Assembly: GCA_928212115.1 (NCBI GenBank)
Contig: CAKMRJ010000001.1
Span: 362,668,945 to 362,732,944 of the forward strand
DNA: 64,000 nt
Direction: 5' to 3'
DNA from: Lactuca virosa
Taxonomy: Eukaryota; Streptophyta; Magnoliopsida; Asterales; Asteraceae
The position numbers and the translations under genes were made by a program. Shown piece after piece: positions 53,301 to 64,000 of the stretch; position 1 is the first letter of the stretch; each line of letters begins with the position of its first letter. The notes under the pieces are model-generated. The model did no database searches. It saw only the letters and a list, made by a program, of their open reading frames with translations, and was not told the origin of the DNA.

Positions 53301-53699
53301 TTTGAGGGATTCCGACATACTTCCGGGTGTGTCTGAACTCAAACTGAGGATCTGTAAAGTTTTCAAAAAGAAAAAAAATGTTTTCAAGGAAAAAGTTTTC
53401 TAAGACAAGAAAAGGTGTGGTGCATGCAATCAACTGAGCTCAAGTATGTTTCCCCAGAATACCCACAATTGTTATGTTATGATTTGATTATAAATCTGAG
53501 TATCGCATGCTAGATAGGGCTAGGGGAGATGCCTTTATATGTTGTATGAGCTTGTAGACTTGCATGCTAGTGCTGAGTAGTCAGCAATATATTGACCTAA
53601 TATGGTATGTCATGCTAGAATGCGAATGATTATTGGTATTGGTAACTGCTACGTGTATGCTTTTAAAACTGTATACGGTTAGGATCTTATAGCCTTAGA

Positions 53700-53820
53700 A
53701 TAATTGATTTGGCCTTATTTCTTGTTCCTCATCTGGTTGTGGTCCTAGGGTAGAGTATATTATTCGACAGTCTATTGGATCTTGTTCTGTGTATTATTTG
53801 CATGCATAAGGCAACCGACA
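53700..53820 (+). repeat. Copy of the GTTCCTTGTTTGGTTGTGG module in D leader
   Basis: TTGTTCCTCATCTGGTTGTGG, then CCTAGGGTAGAG, ATTCGACAGTCTATTGGATC and a tail ending AAGGCAACCGAC. Diverged but colinear with the A copies. Confidence 0.65.
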
Positions 53821-54333
53821 GCGAGGGTGGATGTGGACAGCATGGGTTGTGGTATGTGGGCCGAATATTCTATGATAGTTTCTGGGTTAGAGATTTCCAT
53901 AGGGTGAGCCTAGGATGAGATTAGTGACAGGAGTCATTGTGAATTGTATGTATAGATAAAATTGGTTGATTGGAATATTTTGGTTAGTTTTCCGTTGTCC
54001 GAATGCTGCTTGCTTTGTGCTTTCTGGGACTTCTAGCAATTTAGCTAGCTACTAAGTGAATGTGTTAGGTCACATGTGGCACAGGCGGGATAATCTAAGA
54101 GTGATGGATTTGGCCCTATTGCGCAGCTCTCGTTTGAGTCTAACCGTTGTAGGATTGAGTCTATTACTCAAAGGATTATCTGATCTCTGTTGCATGTGGC
54201 TATATTCATGAGGTAGCTACTTGACATTACTGGGAATCTTTCAGCAGTTGAGGACAGGGTGAGGTTGGGAACTTAGGAAGGTCCTAGGCTATGCTCCAAT
54301 GAGTTTAGTGGGGCGGTTCGGTGAGATTGGGAA

Positions 54334-54350
54334 CCTAGGGGGAGCCTAGG
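54334..54350 (+). other. CCTAGG-CCTAGG hairpin in D leader
   Basis: CCTAGG and CCTAGG pair around GGGAG. The counterparts are the CCTAG/CTAGG stems in J (31321, 31443) and ATCTAG/CTAGAT in G (45372-45392), each upstream of the GGGCCC-type stem-loop. Confidence 0.5.
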
Positions 54351-54444
54351 AGGTGCTTCGGTGGATATTGCGTTGCTGTTTAGCAGACATTTAGTATACC
54401 GGTGGAGTAAGTGACTTGGAGGATTCGGGAGGATTGCTGAGGAA

Positions 54445-54506
54445 AGTATGGATAGGTGTGGAAGGTAGTATTGGGCCTGTACTACTGAAAGCACAGGATC
54501 CATACT
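54445..54506 (+). other. Candidate dimer-initiation-like double stem-loop of D
   Basis: Outer stem AGTATGGAT/ATCCATACT (9 perfect pairs), inner GTAGTA/TACTAC, loop GGGCCT (one change from GGGCCC). It is about 1.16 kb after the primer-binding site. Confidence 0.6.
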
Positions 54507-56353
54507 CGAATCGGTGAGAGTCTTGGAGAATATGAGAAGCTTATGGGAAGGAGAATTGTTGGTTATGCCTTGATCGTGGGAATAGCTGCTTTGCAGAATG
54601 AGGATGAGCACGTATGGGAAGGACCAGGGTTTGGTCCCGGCTCCGGTGGTGAACCAGTTAGTGGAAGGACTGCCAGGGTTTTGAGTTCGCCTTGTATCTC
54701 TTGTATCAGGCGGCAAGGATTGATTGTGCGACCTATTGCACTTTCGGGACTGGAGACTATGTCTTGGGGGTAATTTGTAGCCCAGTTTAGAGCAGAGGTT
54801 TCTCCAGCTATTGTAGTTTAGCTGTTGACAATTGAGCTGGTGAGTATGTCAGGGTGCGAGACCCTGAATGTCGTGGATCCCAGAGCCCGAGGGCGGAAGA
54901 TCGATTTGGAGTACCTCGAGAAGGTAGGTTCAGGTTATGTGCATTTAGTGGAGGGTCTCGAGAAGAGACCCAAGAGTTCGGATCAGCTTTTGAGAGGCCA
55001 TCAGGGTCGGGATTCAGTGCAATGCTTATGGAGAATGCACGATGGAGTTTCATTCCAAGGGTTTGGATTGTCACTGGGATCAGAAGGAAGTGTTACATCA
55101 TGTAGTGAGGGTGGTCGAGGTAACACAAGAGGAGGTGGTCAGGATTTCTTCTGGTGTTTGTGGATATGCCATCTCCTGCCACTTCAGGTGAATATCGGGA
55201 ATTCGCAACGCTTTGGAATTGTGATAAGTTAGATCTCAGGTTGGTTTTCTGCTATTGTTTGGGTTAGCAAGGGTTTTCAGATGCCATTCAGCATGCCAAG
55301 TAATCTTTAAGAAATATTCAGACGGGCGTATCTCGCGGAGCGGGTTCCGCGTGTAGCGTGATTGTTCCGAGTCTTTGTCGGAATCTGTTCAGGGGTCTGG
55401 GTTGCTAACGGTGTAGGATGATGGTTGTGTCATCAGGGATTGACCACAGGGGGCAAGCCCATTATACTTTCGTTGTGATCAAGTGGACGACAAGGAGGTC
55501 GATTGTCTGATGATCAGAGAGGAGCAGTGAGTACACCTGCTCCAGTTATTTTAGGGTTGTTATCTCTGTCGGTGGTTGCGTTGATTATATTCAAGAAGAG
55601 TCATATGCCATTTGCATACCATGGATTTTTGATGGAGTAGCATGAGGTCGTCTCCTTATATACATCAGATTCCCAGTGTGAGAATGTCATGTTGGGTGTA
55701 GTCGGGGTTGGATCAAGGGCTTATGCGAGGAAATCATGACCAGTTTTCAGTAGCCTTAGTATTTTGTGATTGGAAGAGCATTCGAGATCGCCGAGGGAAG
55801 AGGGAGTTGTTGCCACGGTTTTGATTAGACTATTTGTCCGTTGGACTCTGCGATCTGAGCGTGGTATCACTTTTAAGATTCTGAAGTCATTGATGTTGTT
55901 GGGATACAAGAAGTGTTAGCTGGTTTTCAGGAGTTATGTTGTTTTCGAAAGAGTTACTTATGGTGCACTAGTTTTGTAGGCACCGGTCGTCTGCAGATTG
56001 ATCATTGAAACGAAAGAAGGACTGGGAATCCTTCAATTTTCATGTGCCAAGCAGACTTAGTGGAATCTAAGTGGGGGAGAATCGTGCAGGTATTCAGAAC
56101 AGGGGTGGGCATGAGATGTGACAACTCGAAATTTCTATCTTGTACAACCATTCACTTCAATCTAAGACAGACTTATTTCTGCTAACTTTTAGCACTGTTT
56201 AGAGTCTGTTTGAGTGTTCTAAGCCTAGTACCTTCAAGAGGTAATTATAGGAGGTATACTCTAGAGTTAATTGTGCAACATTTAAGTCTTAAAACTCCAA
56301 GAGTTTGGAGTTTACGGCCATAAAATGGAGTTTACGGCCGTAAACTCTAAAGG

Positions 56354-56361
56354 TATAAATA
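56354..56361 (+). promoter_or_regulatory. TATA box of E
   Basis: TATAAATA, seven bases after the 20 bp palindrome GAGTTTACGGCCGTAAACTC at 56328-56347. Confidence 0.65.
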
Positions 56362-57013
56362 TGACACTTAGCCATTTTAGTCATTTTTACCATTTTCAAG
56401 CCTAGAAGTCATTCTCTCTCAAGTATCATCTGATTTTTCCTTAAGATCTTCAACTTTGTAAGTGATTCTTTCCTTGATTAGTTGATATACTTCAATATCT
56501 AGTGATTGTACATGATTTCATCTATGAAATCTCTTCACTTTGATAGATCTTCAAGTGTTCTTCATTTCACCAAGAACACCAAGAACACACACTAGTGTTC
56601 TTGAGCCTTAAACACCCATTCAAGCTTCTATATTGTAAGTACACTTGCCTTAGCTTGTTATATGCTTGAAACACTTAGTTTACACCTAGAAAACATCAAG
56701 AAAACAAGATCATAAGGTGTTTACGGCCAAGGCAATCTCCTTCGGCCGTAAACACTAATTAAAGGGGCAAATGAGCCCTAATCTCTTCCAAAACCTTAGA
56801 ACCAAGTCTAGAATACTTCCAAGAAGAGTATAGGACCTTAAACATCAAAAAAACCAAGAGCAAATGGTGTTTACGGCCAAGGCAACCACCTTGGGCCGTA
56901 AACACTAGTTAGTGGTGCATATGTGCCACCACTCCTTCCTAAGGCTTAAAACTTGGTCTAGAACCCTTCCAACTTGAACTAAGGACCTTAAACATCAAAA
57001 TGGTAGAAGTTAC

Positions 57014-57039
57014 CATGGGTTTACGGCCGTAAACCCATG
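57014..57039. promoter_or_regulatory. Perfect 26 bp palindrome centred on TTTACGGCCGTAAA (E)
   Basis: Arms CATGGG and CCCATG replace the CATGAG and CTCATG arms of the C copy at 13291-13318, so both arms changed together. Confidence 0.8.
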
Positions 57040-57614
57040 AGGGCCGCAAACCCTAGGCCGTAAACTCATGGAGAGTTTACTCTTGGACCGTAAACTCCAA
57101 AGCAAAGCCGTACAACCCTTAGATGAAACCCTATGATCTTCTAACACTGGAACCAAAGTGTTTTCCATGTTTTAGGGTGTCTTTACTTGTTTAATTAGTG
57201 TTATAATCACTAATTAGATACATATATGTGTCTTTATATGTTAAATAGGATCAGTGTGTGTGTTCAAGTCTTCACTTGACAACTACCATCTTATCCAGCA
57301 CTTTCATCCAAACCACTCACTACAGGTGAGTTCATACCCCTTAATCAACCTTTTAAATGATTTTAAATTCTTTTATGGGGGATACCAGTTGAATTATTAT
57401 AGTTATTATATCAATCACATGTGATTAATAACTACCAACAAAGTGGATTTTCTTACTTTTCAAACTGTATTATCAAACAAACTACTTCAAATCGTTTTAC
57501 AAACTCTTTTACATGTTAAATACTTTTATTAAACTCTTTTAAACTTATATTTTGTCAAATGTGTATCTATATAGATATAGTTATATAAGTAGGATTGAAA
57601 GGACTTAGGACTGA

Positions 57615-57740
57615 TAGCTCACCTTACTTCCTGTTCCTCGTTTGGTTGTGGACTTAGGGCATCGGTTGTTTGTCCGAAGGTCGTTTGAATCTTAGTTATA
57701 TATTATGTATATGTATATAGATATAAAAGTTCCTTCATTC
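57615..57740 (+). repeat. Copy of the GTTCCTTGTTTGGTTGTGG module in E
   Basis: CTGTTCCTCGTTTGGTTGTGG, ACTTAGGGCATCGG, GTCCGAAGGTCGTTTGAATC and an AT-rich tail. C's LTRs carry the same module on the minus strand (about 12540-12640 and 21490-21590). Confidence 0.75.
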
Positions 57741-58983
57741 AGTTCAATACCTTTGGGTAGCAAGGGTATACAATCATGTTAATTCATACAAACAACATTA
57801 CTAATAAACTATAATAGGTATAGTTTAGGAAGTTACTAATACTATTACAAGAACAATGAAACATACAAAGAGTCAGTTCATACATGAGTCAATACATACT
57901 ATTATGAGAAACTAAGAGAACATACATACATACTAGACAGGGAGAACATACAATACAGCTAGTACATACTATACCTTATACAAGAGAATATACTATTATG
58001 AGAAACTAAGAGAACATACATACATACTAGACAGAGAGAACATACAATACAGCTAGTACATACATTACATATACAAGTATACAATAACACAAATGTGGAC
58101 CGTCGTTCGGGGCATGGCATCACCTGTCATGGCTCGATTTGTAGCCAGAATCTCCTAGAGGGAGAGCGTGAATTTGCGTATAGATCTATACTGGATTGAC
58201 TATCCTACACCTTGCTGTTAGCTACAGTGGGACATGCAAGTCTACGGGTGCCAAATGGCATTTCTTCCGACGTCTTTCATCGTCGTGTTATTAGTCGATA
58301 GTATGGTACAACCAGGTCACATCATACCTTAAATATCAATTGGTTTAAGGTAGAAAGTACAACAGTAGTTACTATAATACAACACTACAGTACTTTATTA
58401 TTTCCCCATTGCATTCACATTGTGATCTTTTCACATAAAAGGTAATGTAAAACTATATTTTTGGTTAATGATAGTCACACTTGGGAAAATATACGCACTT
58501 ACAAGAAACAAACATACATTTCATTTGATGCCTTGGTAGAAGACTACGTTTAGTAGAAAATATAGGATTTTCTAGGAGATACAAACATTTACAAACATTT
58601 ACAAACATTACAAACATTTACAAACTTATACATCAAGTACTTACAAACACTTTCATACAAACAATGACACTAAAATGCTTATGAACTCACCAGCTTTAAA
58701 GCTGATAAACTCTTTCCAAATAACTTGTATTCTCAGGTCATCAGTAGACAGGTACCGATGCCAGGTTTTGAGAAGATGGAGCTCGTTCAAGACTCATCTC
58801 TTATTTTGATTTACATTTTTGGTGTCTTATAAACTTTACAGAACACACTTGTATGAAATTATATTATTAATGCAATGGATGATGTTGTTTCTTGTTTACT
58901 ACTATGCTTTGTTGTGATACTGTACATGACGTCCTCCACCCCCTAACGTTTCCGTCGTTCCGGTTTTGGGGTGTGACATGAGA

Positions 58984-60083
58984 CCCCGATGGGTTTCTCA
59001 TCCTCATCGAGGAAAATGGCGGGCCAAGTGGTTATTTAGTGAGGGTTGTGTGAGTTGGAGTTCGGTAAAACTCCACAGCGTGTGAATCGTGTTTTCTTGG
59101 AGGATTGATAGCAGAATTTAGAGAAGCAGGTTGGGGCTCCAGTTATGAATTGAGTTCGGGTGTTCGGTCGAGTGTATGCTCGACTCTGTATGGGTTCGAA
59201 TTGATAGATTAGGGGTAAGGCATTGGGCTGCAGTTATTGTAGGATGGAAGTGTTGTAAGTCTGCGGGTGTAGCCGTAGCATTCACAAGGTTGTTGGATAG
59301 TGTTGGAAGTGTTGTAAGTCTGCGGGTGTATCTCTAGCATTCATAGATTCGTTCAGATGACTTAGGCCAGGATGAGCCAGTTTGAAAGGTTGTGTGTAGG
59401 TCACAACATAATTGGAATCAGGAAACGGTAGGTCGAAGGAGACCGGGTATGATGTAAGACTACAGTTATTCTGGTATCATTCTCCTTTTTGCATCGGATT
59501 CAGTGGCGACAGGTTGTCAGCCTATCATGATCAGATGGATCAAATGGATTGAAGGAGCCACGAGTGGCGGTATAGATAGGGCAGTTATTGTTAGACGATG
59601 TATCCTTCGGAGGTCGCATGGGACTGCGGCGTGTGATTTTGGCTCAGCAATCGGGTAGGTGTCCGGTGTTTCAGACAGTGGGCTGACAAGTTAGGACCAG
59701 GGAGGTTCTGGTTGTTCTTCAAGAAAGCAGCTATGTGGCAGCAAGAGTAGTTGGAGCGACTTCAGTGATTTGGGGTCCGTGTGTGGAGTTGCTTGTTATT
59801 TGGTAGCCGCAGTTGACCGGTGATTCTGTTCTTTTGGAAGCCTCAAGTCATCGGGAAGCTAGGTTAATTTGAATTTTCGAGTTTCGGAAAGATAGAGGTG
59901 GTTTTATTCAATAAGGTTTCAAGATTCGTTTCTTTTTAGGTTGGTAAGTCCTTTCAGGGTTGGTATCGGTTGACTTGGGGAGACTGTAGTTATTCCGGAT
60001 TGTGGAGATATGGACCAGATTGTTGGCTATGCTGGGAAGGAAGGACAGACTTCGAGGACGAAATCTAATTCAAGTGGGGGAGA
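58984..60083 (+). other. D interior, right part
   Basis: Non-coding. Two units (period about 59) of TGTTGTAAGTCTGCGGGTGTA at 59251 and 59310 can form CTGCGG/CCGTAG-type stems, a short counterpart of G's period-48 array. It ends with the polypurine tract at 60072-60083. Confidence 0.6.
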
Positions 60084-61017
60084 TGTCACACCCCGAAACC
60101 AAAGGCGGAAACGTTTCGGGGCGGAGTGACATCATGCGTAGTATCACAACAGTTGTATCATAGCAAGCATAGTAAACACAACCAAACATTGAATACATAC
60201 ATGAAAAATATTTAAGCTTAGATTCAAGTGTCTTACCACTATAACAAGCTCAATGATCTGTGCGCACACCTTATGAAGGTGTGCGGCCGTACACGTTCAA
60301 AGGATGAAGAACACGAAGAACACTATGAGTTTTAAGCTTCGATTCAAGTGTCTTACCACTGTATCATAGCAAGCATAGTAAACACAACCAAACATTGAAT
60401 ACATACATGAAAAAGATTTACATTGTCATAATACATAGTTTATACATATCAGTATATACCAAAAGTAAAAGACGTGAATCCAAAACGCTCCGTCTTCTCA
60501 AAAGTCGGCAAGAGTACCTGTCTATTGATGCCCTGAGAATACAAGCGGTTTTAAAATATCAGCATAAAGCTGGTGAGTTCATAAGCAGTTAATTTTGGTG
60601 AAAGAAATGTTTCCTTGATTCTTTGAAAAGTTGTTTCCCAAGAAAATCCCATATTTTCTTATGAAAGAGGTTTGATTTCCCATTAGTTATATGATAAACC
60701 ACCTGTTTGTGAAAGATTGAGTTATCCCAAGAAAATCCCATATTTTCTTATGAAAGATGTTCGATTGTCGATTCTGAATGAGATGTACAAGTATCTACCA
60801 TACTTGTATCGATAGATGTAGTTTCCTTGAAAACCTTGGGTGATCGCTGAGAGTCGTATTAGCCTTATTACATAAATAAAACTAATAAAGTAGGTAGTGA
60901 ACTAGATCCTAAGGGTATTATCAATACCCTCTAGTAATCAAATCGGTTATTACTTTGAGGTTAGTTCACTTGATTCATTATTACCAAAGTAAATCTCTGT
61001 TATCTAGGTTGCGAGTT

Positions 61018-61240
61018 TCATAACCATACATTAAACTGGATATGGCACGTACGGTGGCCAGTATCATTTTATAACTTTGTCACCTATAGACCTCACGGTC
61101 CCACTGTAGCTAGCAGCGAGGTGCGGGATAGTCAGTCCCGTATAGATCTATACACAATAGTCACGCTCTCCCTCCAAGAGATTCTGGTTACAAGGGTAGT
61201 CCTACACTCACGAATCCGGTGGAGTGTTACCAAGGACGTG
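61018..61240 (-). repeat. TATAGATCTATAC conserved module (F unit 1)
   Basis: Contains the perfect 14 bp palindrome GTATAGATCTATAC next to GGGATAGTCAGTCCC, then the block CACGCTCTCCCTCCAAGAGA. Second copy at 62878-63100; homologues in B, C and E. Confidence 0.75.
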
Positions 61241-61775
61241 TCTCCAATCCTTAGACTAACAAATTTACAAGTAATAATACAGAAAACCCTGTTTATGGTT
61301 GGTATGAATCCTTTGTAAAACATCACAATTTATGACAAGATTCATAAGTTCCGTGCTTTAGTTTTGAAAACTATTTCTACGAGTTGATTTCTAAATCGAA
61401 TGGTAAAACGGTTTTCTGTGTTTGAAAGCATATTGAACATGTAATTATTTTCAACAAAATAATATATTTGAGCACAAGTTTCCTTGTACTTTTGCTTGTA
61501 TTCCGCCCCCCCTGAAAACATGAAAAACTCGGAAAAGTATAGGGGTATGAACTCACTGTTTATCGTAGGATCCGAAAGCACAATTGGTTACGAGTGTTGA
61601 GTGTCAACCGATGTTTCGTACGTGAGTGGATCCTATTACCATGTGATAACACATATGTGTGTTAGAATTAGGGTGTTTCATGACTAAACATGACGGGAAA
61701 CCACCCTAAAGACTTGGAAAGGCTTGTCGGGACCCTATATGATCAAATAAGGGAGGTGTACGGCCATTTGAGTGG

Positions 61776-61885
61776 GTGTGCGGCCAGGGTGTGCGGCCAG
61801 GCTGCGTGTGCGATTGCACACGGGAGTGTGCGGCCGTACAGAGGGTGTGTGCGGCCGTACACAGGAGTGTGCGGCCGTACACTCA
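61776..61885. promoter_or_regulatory. CGGCCG palindrome cluster of F
   Basis: Several GTGTGCGGCCGTACAC units (near 61824, 61847, 61868), which pair fully if one G-U is allowed. The second tandem unit carries a decayed version with C to T changes (63680-63740). B has GGTGTACGGCCGCGCACC at about 11147. Confidence 0.7.
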
Positions 61886-62070
61886 TCGTTTGTGTCCGAA
61901 ATGTCGATTTTGAGGTGTTTTCGAGGTGTTCTTGTGCTAATACCAAGTCCTATTAGTAAATGAAGGCCAAAACTCTTCACTTTGGAGAGTTTAGTGTGTG
62001 TGCGGCCACCTTATGAAGGTGTGCGGCCGTACACCTTCAAAGGATGAAGAACACGAAGAACATTATGAGT

Positions 62071-63926
62071 TTTAAGCTTAGATTCAAGTGTCTTACCACT
62101 ATAACAAGCTCAATGATCTGTGCGCACACCTTATGAAGGTGTGCGGCCGTACACCTTCAAAGGATGAAGAACACGAAGAACACTATGAGTTTTAAGCTTC
62201 GATTCAAGTGTCTTACCACTGTATCATAGCAAGCATAGTAAACACAACCAAACATTGAATACATACATGAAAAAGATTTACATTGTCATAATACATAGTT
62301 TATACATATCAGTATATACCAAAAGTAAAAGACGTGAATCCAAAACGCTCCGTCTTCTCAAAAGTCGGCAAGAGTACCTGTCTATTGATGCCCTGAGAAT
62401 ACAAGCGGTTTTAAAATATCAGCATAAAGCTGGTGAGTTCATAAGCAGTTAATTTTGGTGAAAGAAATGTTTCCTTGATTCTTTGAAAAGTTGTTTCCCA
62501 AGAAAATTCCATATTTTCTTATGAAAGAGGTTTGATTTCCCATTAGTTATATGATAAACCACCTGTTTGTCAAAGATTGAGTTATCCCAAGAAAATCCCA
62601 TATTTTCTTATGAAAGATGTTCGATTGTCGATTCTGAATGAGATGTACAAGTATCTACCATACTTGTATCGATAGATGTAGTTTCCTTGAAAACCTTGGG
62701 TGATCGCTGAGAGTCGTATTGGCCTTATTACATAAATAAAACTAATAAAGTAGGTAGTGAACTAGATCCTAAGGGTATTATCAATACCCTCTAGTAATCA
62801 AATCGGTTATTACTTTGAGGTTAGTTCACTTGATTCATTATTACCAAAGTAAATCTATGTTATCTAGGTTGCGAGTTTCATAACCATACATTAAACTGGA
62901 TATGGCACGTACGGTGGCCAGTATCATTTTATGACTTTGTCACCCGTAGACCTAACGGTCCCACTGTAGCTAGCAGCGAGGTGCGGGATAGTCAGTCCCG
63001 TATAGATCTATACACAATAGTCACGCTCTCCCTCCAAGAGATTCTGGTTACAAGGGTAGTCCTACACTCACGAATCCGGTGGAGTGTTACCAAGGACGTG
63101 TCTCCAATCCTTAGACTAACAAATTTACAAGTAATAATACAGAAAACCCTGTTTATGGTTGGTATGGATCCTTTGTAAAACATCACAATTTATGACAAGA
63201 TTCATAAGTTCCGTGCTTTAGTTTTGAAAACTGTTTCTACGAGTTGATTTCTAAATCGAATGGTAAAACGGTTTTCTGTGTTTGAAAGCATACTGAACAT
63301 GTAATTATTTTAAACATAATAATATATTTGAGCACAAGTTTCCTTGTACTTTTGCTTGTATTCCCCCCTGAAAACATGAAAAACTCGGAAAAGTATAGGG
63401 GTATGAACTCACTGTTTATCGTAGGATCTGAAAGCACAATTGGTTACGAGTGTTGAGTGTCAACCGATGTTTCGTACGCGAGTGGATCCTATTACCATGT
63501 GATAACACATATGTGTGTTAGAATTAGGGTGTTTCATGACTAAACATGACGGGAAACCACCCTAAAGACTTGGAAAGGCTTGTCGGGACCCTATATGATC
63601 AAATAAGGGAGGTGTACGGCCATTTGAGTGGGTGTGCGGCCAGGGTGTGCGGCCAGGCTGCGTGTGCGGTTGCACACGGGAGTGTATGGCCATACAGAGG
63701 GTGTGTGCGGCCGTATACAGGAGTATGCGGCCGTACACTCCTCGTTTGTGTCCGAAATGTCGATTTTGAGGTGTTTTCGAGGTGTTCTTGTGCTAATACC
63801 AAGTCCTATTAGTAAATGAAGGCCAAAACTCTTCACTTTGGAGAGTTTAGTGTGTGTGCGGCCACCTTATGAAGGTGTGCGGCCGTACACCTTCAAAGGA
63901 TGAAGAACACGAAGAACACTATGAGT
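62071..63926 (-). repeat. Tandem unit 2 (about 1856 bp) of F
   Basis: Nearly identical to unit 1, with a handful of substitutions (for example around 62941-62955 against 61081-61095) and a 4 bp deletion in the C-run at about 63362. The open frames it contains are duplicates of chance frames. Confidence 0.93.
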
Positions 63927-64000
63927 TTGAAGCTTGGATTCAAGTGTCTTACCACTATAACAAGCTGAATGATGGAGTGCTTCACGTTTTTGAGGCCCTT

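Larger units (their letters stand above)
56117..58978 (+). mobile_element. Element E: solo LTR of C's family (2862 bp) inside D
   Basis: TGTGACAACTCG to GGGGTGTGACA, flanked by TGAGA at 56112-56116 and 58979-58983. Colinear with C's LTRs. Contains palindromes (56328-56347; 57014-57039), TATA box TATAAATA (56354), candidate 5' splice ACAG/GTGAGT (57326), 125 nt module (57615-57740), TATAGATCTATAC module (58095-58310), perfect palindrome CAGCTTTAAAGCTG after GAACTCAC (58691-58704) and acceptor TTCTCAG (58736). Confidence 0.92.
50972..60083 (+). mobile_element. Element D: non-coding LTR retrotransposon (5' LTR and interior; 3' LTR not seen)
   Basis: 5' LTR 50972-53280, PBS, and about 3.9 kb of interior (53281-56116 and 58984-60083) interrupted by solo LTR E. 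The interior ends with ACGAAATCTAATTC and AAGTGGGGGAGA at 60072-60083, after which F begins instead of D's own 3' LTR. No protein domain is recognised; several frames of 80-150 codons are chance. It shares leader structure and text with G and J. Confidence 0.85.
60211..62070 (-). repeat. Tandem unit 1 (1860 bp) of F
   Basis: Begins TTTAAGCTTAGATTCAAGTG and repeats at 62071. Equivalent positions are exactly 1860 bp apart over most of the unit (for example 60395 and 62255). Short copies of the junction phrase also occur at 60331, 62191 and about 63927. Confidence 0.93.
60084..64000 (-). mobile_element. Element F: LTR of B's family (minus strand), running off the window
   Basis: Starts on the plus strand TGTCACACCCCGAAACC (the LTR 3' end) and continues to the window edge, where it matches B around 11030-11060. 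It holds the same modules as B. Without the internal tandem duplication its length would be about 2.3 kb. Whether it is a solo LTR or part of a full element cannot be seen. It abuts D's polypurine tract with no base of D's 3' LTR between. Confidence 0.8.

Noticed and set aside
54273..55232. Frames of 88-147 codons in D interior (both strands)
   Set aside because: No domain or compositional sign of coding; overlapping frames on opposite strands and absence from element G suggest chance.
61690..63836. Duplicated 63-88 codon frames in F
   Set aside because: They run through CGGCCG palindrome clusters; their identity merely reflects the 1.86 kb tandem duplication.

Overview
This window is nuclear DNA from a large, repeat-rich plant genome. 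It consists almost entirely of nested LTR retrotransposons, with one small island of decayed host gene sequence. Primer-binding sites of the TTGGTATCAGAGC type (initiator tRNA-Met), a chromodomain-type Ty3 polyprotein, and two remnants of a major-latex-protein (MLP/Bet v 1) gene indicate a eudicot. The style of the Ty3 families suggests Asteraceae, possibly lettuce, but that is inference. No intact single-copy host gene is visible, and no rRNA or tRNA gene was recognised.

Layout. A Ty3-like element (here J, 277-35906, TSD TCTAC) sits in what looks like an older MULE-like transposon. Inside J's 5' LTR lies A (1809-25835, TSD GTATG), a non-autonomous element with 3.4 kb LTRs and a gag remnant that keeps only its start and the zinc knuckles. 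Inside A's 3' LTR lies B (10810-24718, TSD ATGTG), a solo LTR. Inside B lies C (11296-23160, minus strand, TSD GTACG/GTATG), a 11.9 kb chromovirus with accessory ORF, gag, protease, RT, RNase H, integrase and chromodomain, broken by frameshifts and nonsense codons. J's internal region also carries H (26263-30872, TSD GAAAT), a non-autonomous element with 290 bp LTRs differing at 6 positions and one unrecognised 328-343 codon ORF.

From 35.9 to 44.0 kb comes the host-like part: a MULE end, a hAT-like MITE, an MLP pseudogene whose intron holds a 566 bp solo LTR (TSD TTGAT), a MULE-like element with about 200 bp terminal inverted repeats, a second MLP exon fragment and a copia RT relic. From 44 kb to the end: G (44038-50242) and D (from 50972), two LTR elements with no coding capacity; E (56117-58978, TSD TGAGA), a solo LTR of C's family inside D; and F (60084 to the end, minus), an LTR of B's family containing a recent 1.86 kb tandem duplication.

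Most interesting: families with otherwise dissimilar LTRs share a repeated architecture of small palindromes and hairpins. It comprises (i) family-specific CpG palindromes beside the TATA box and in the leader; (ii) a candidate leader intron inside the LTR; (iii) exact-period hairpin arrays whose stems change by compensating substitutions; (iv) a GAACTCAC-plus-hairpin module just before the candidate 3' splice site; and (v) downstream of the primer-binding site, stem-loops exposing a six-base palindrome (GGGCCC in J/G and GGGCCT in D; TGATCA in A/C) that resemble retroviral dimer-initiation hairpins. The elements that lost all coding sequence (G and D) kept the stem-loops, which suggests cis-acting RNA signals used by elements mobilised in trans.
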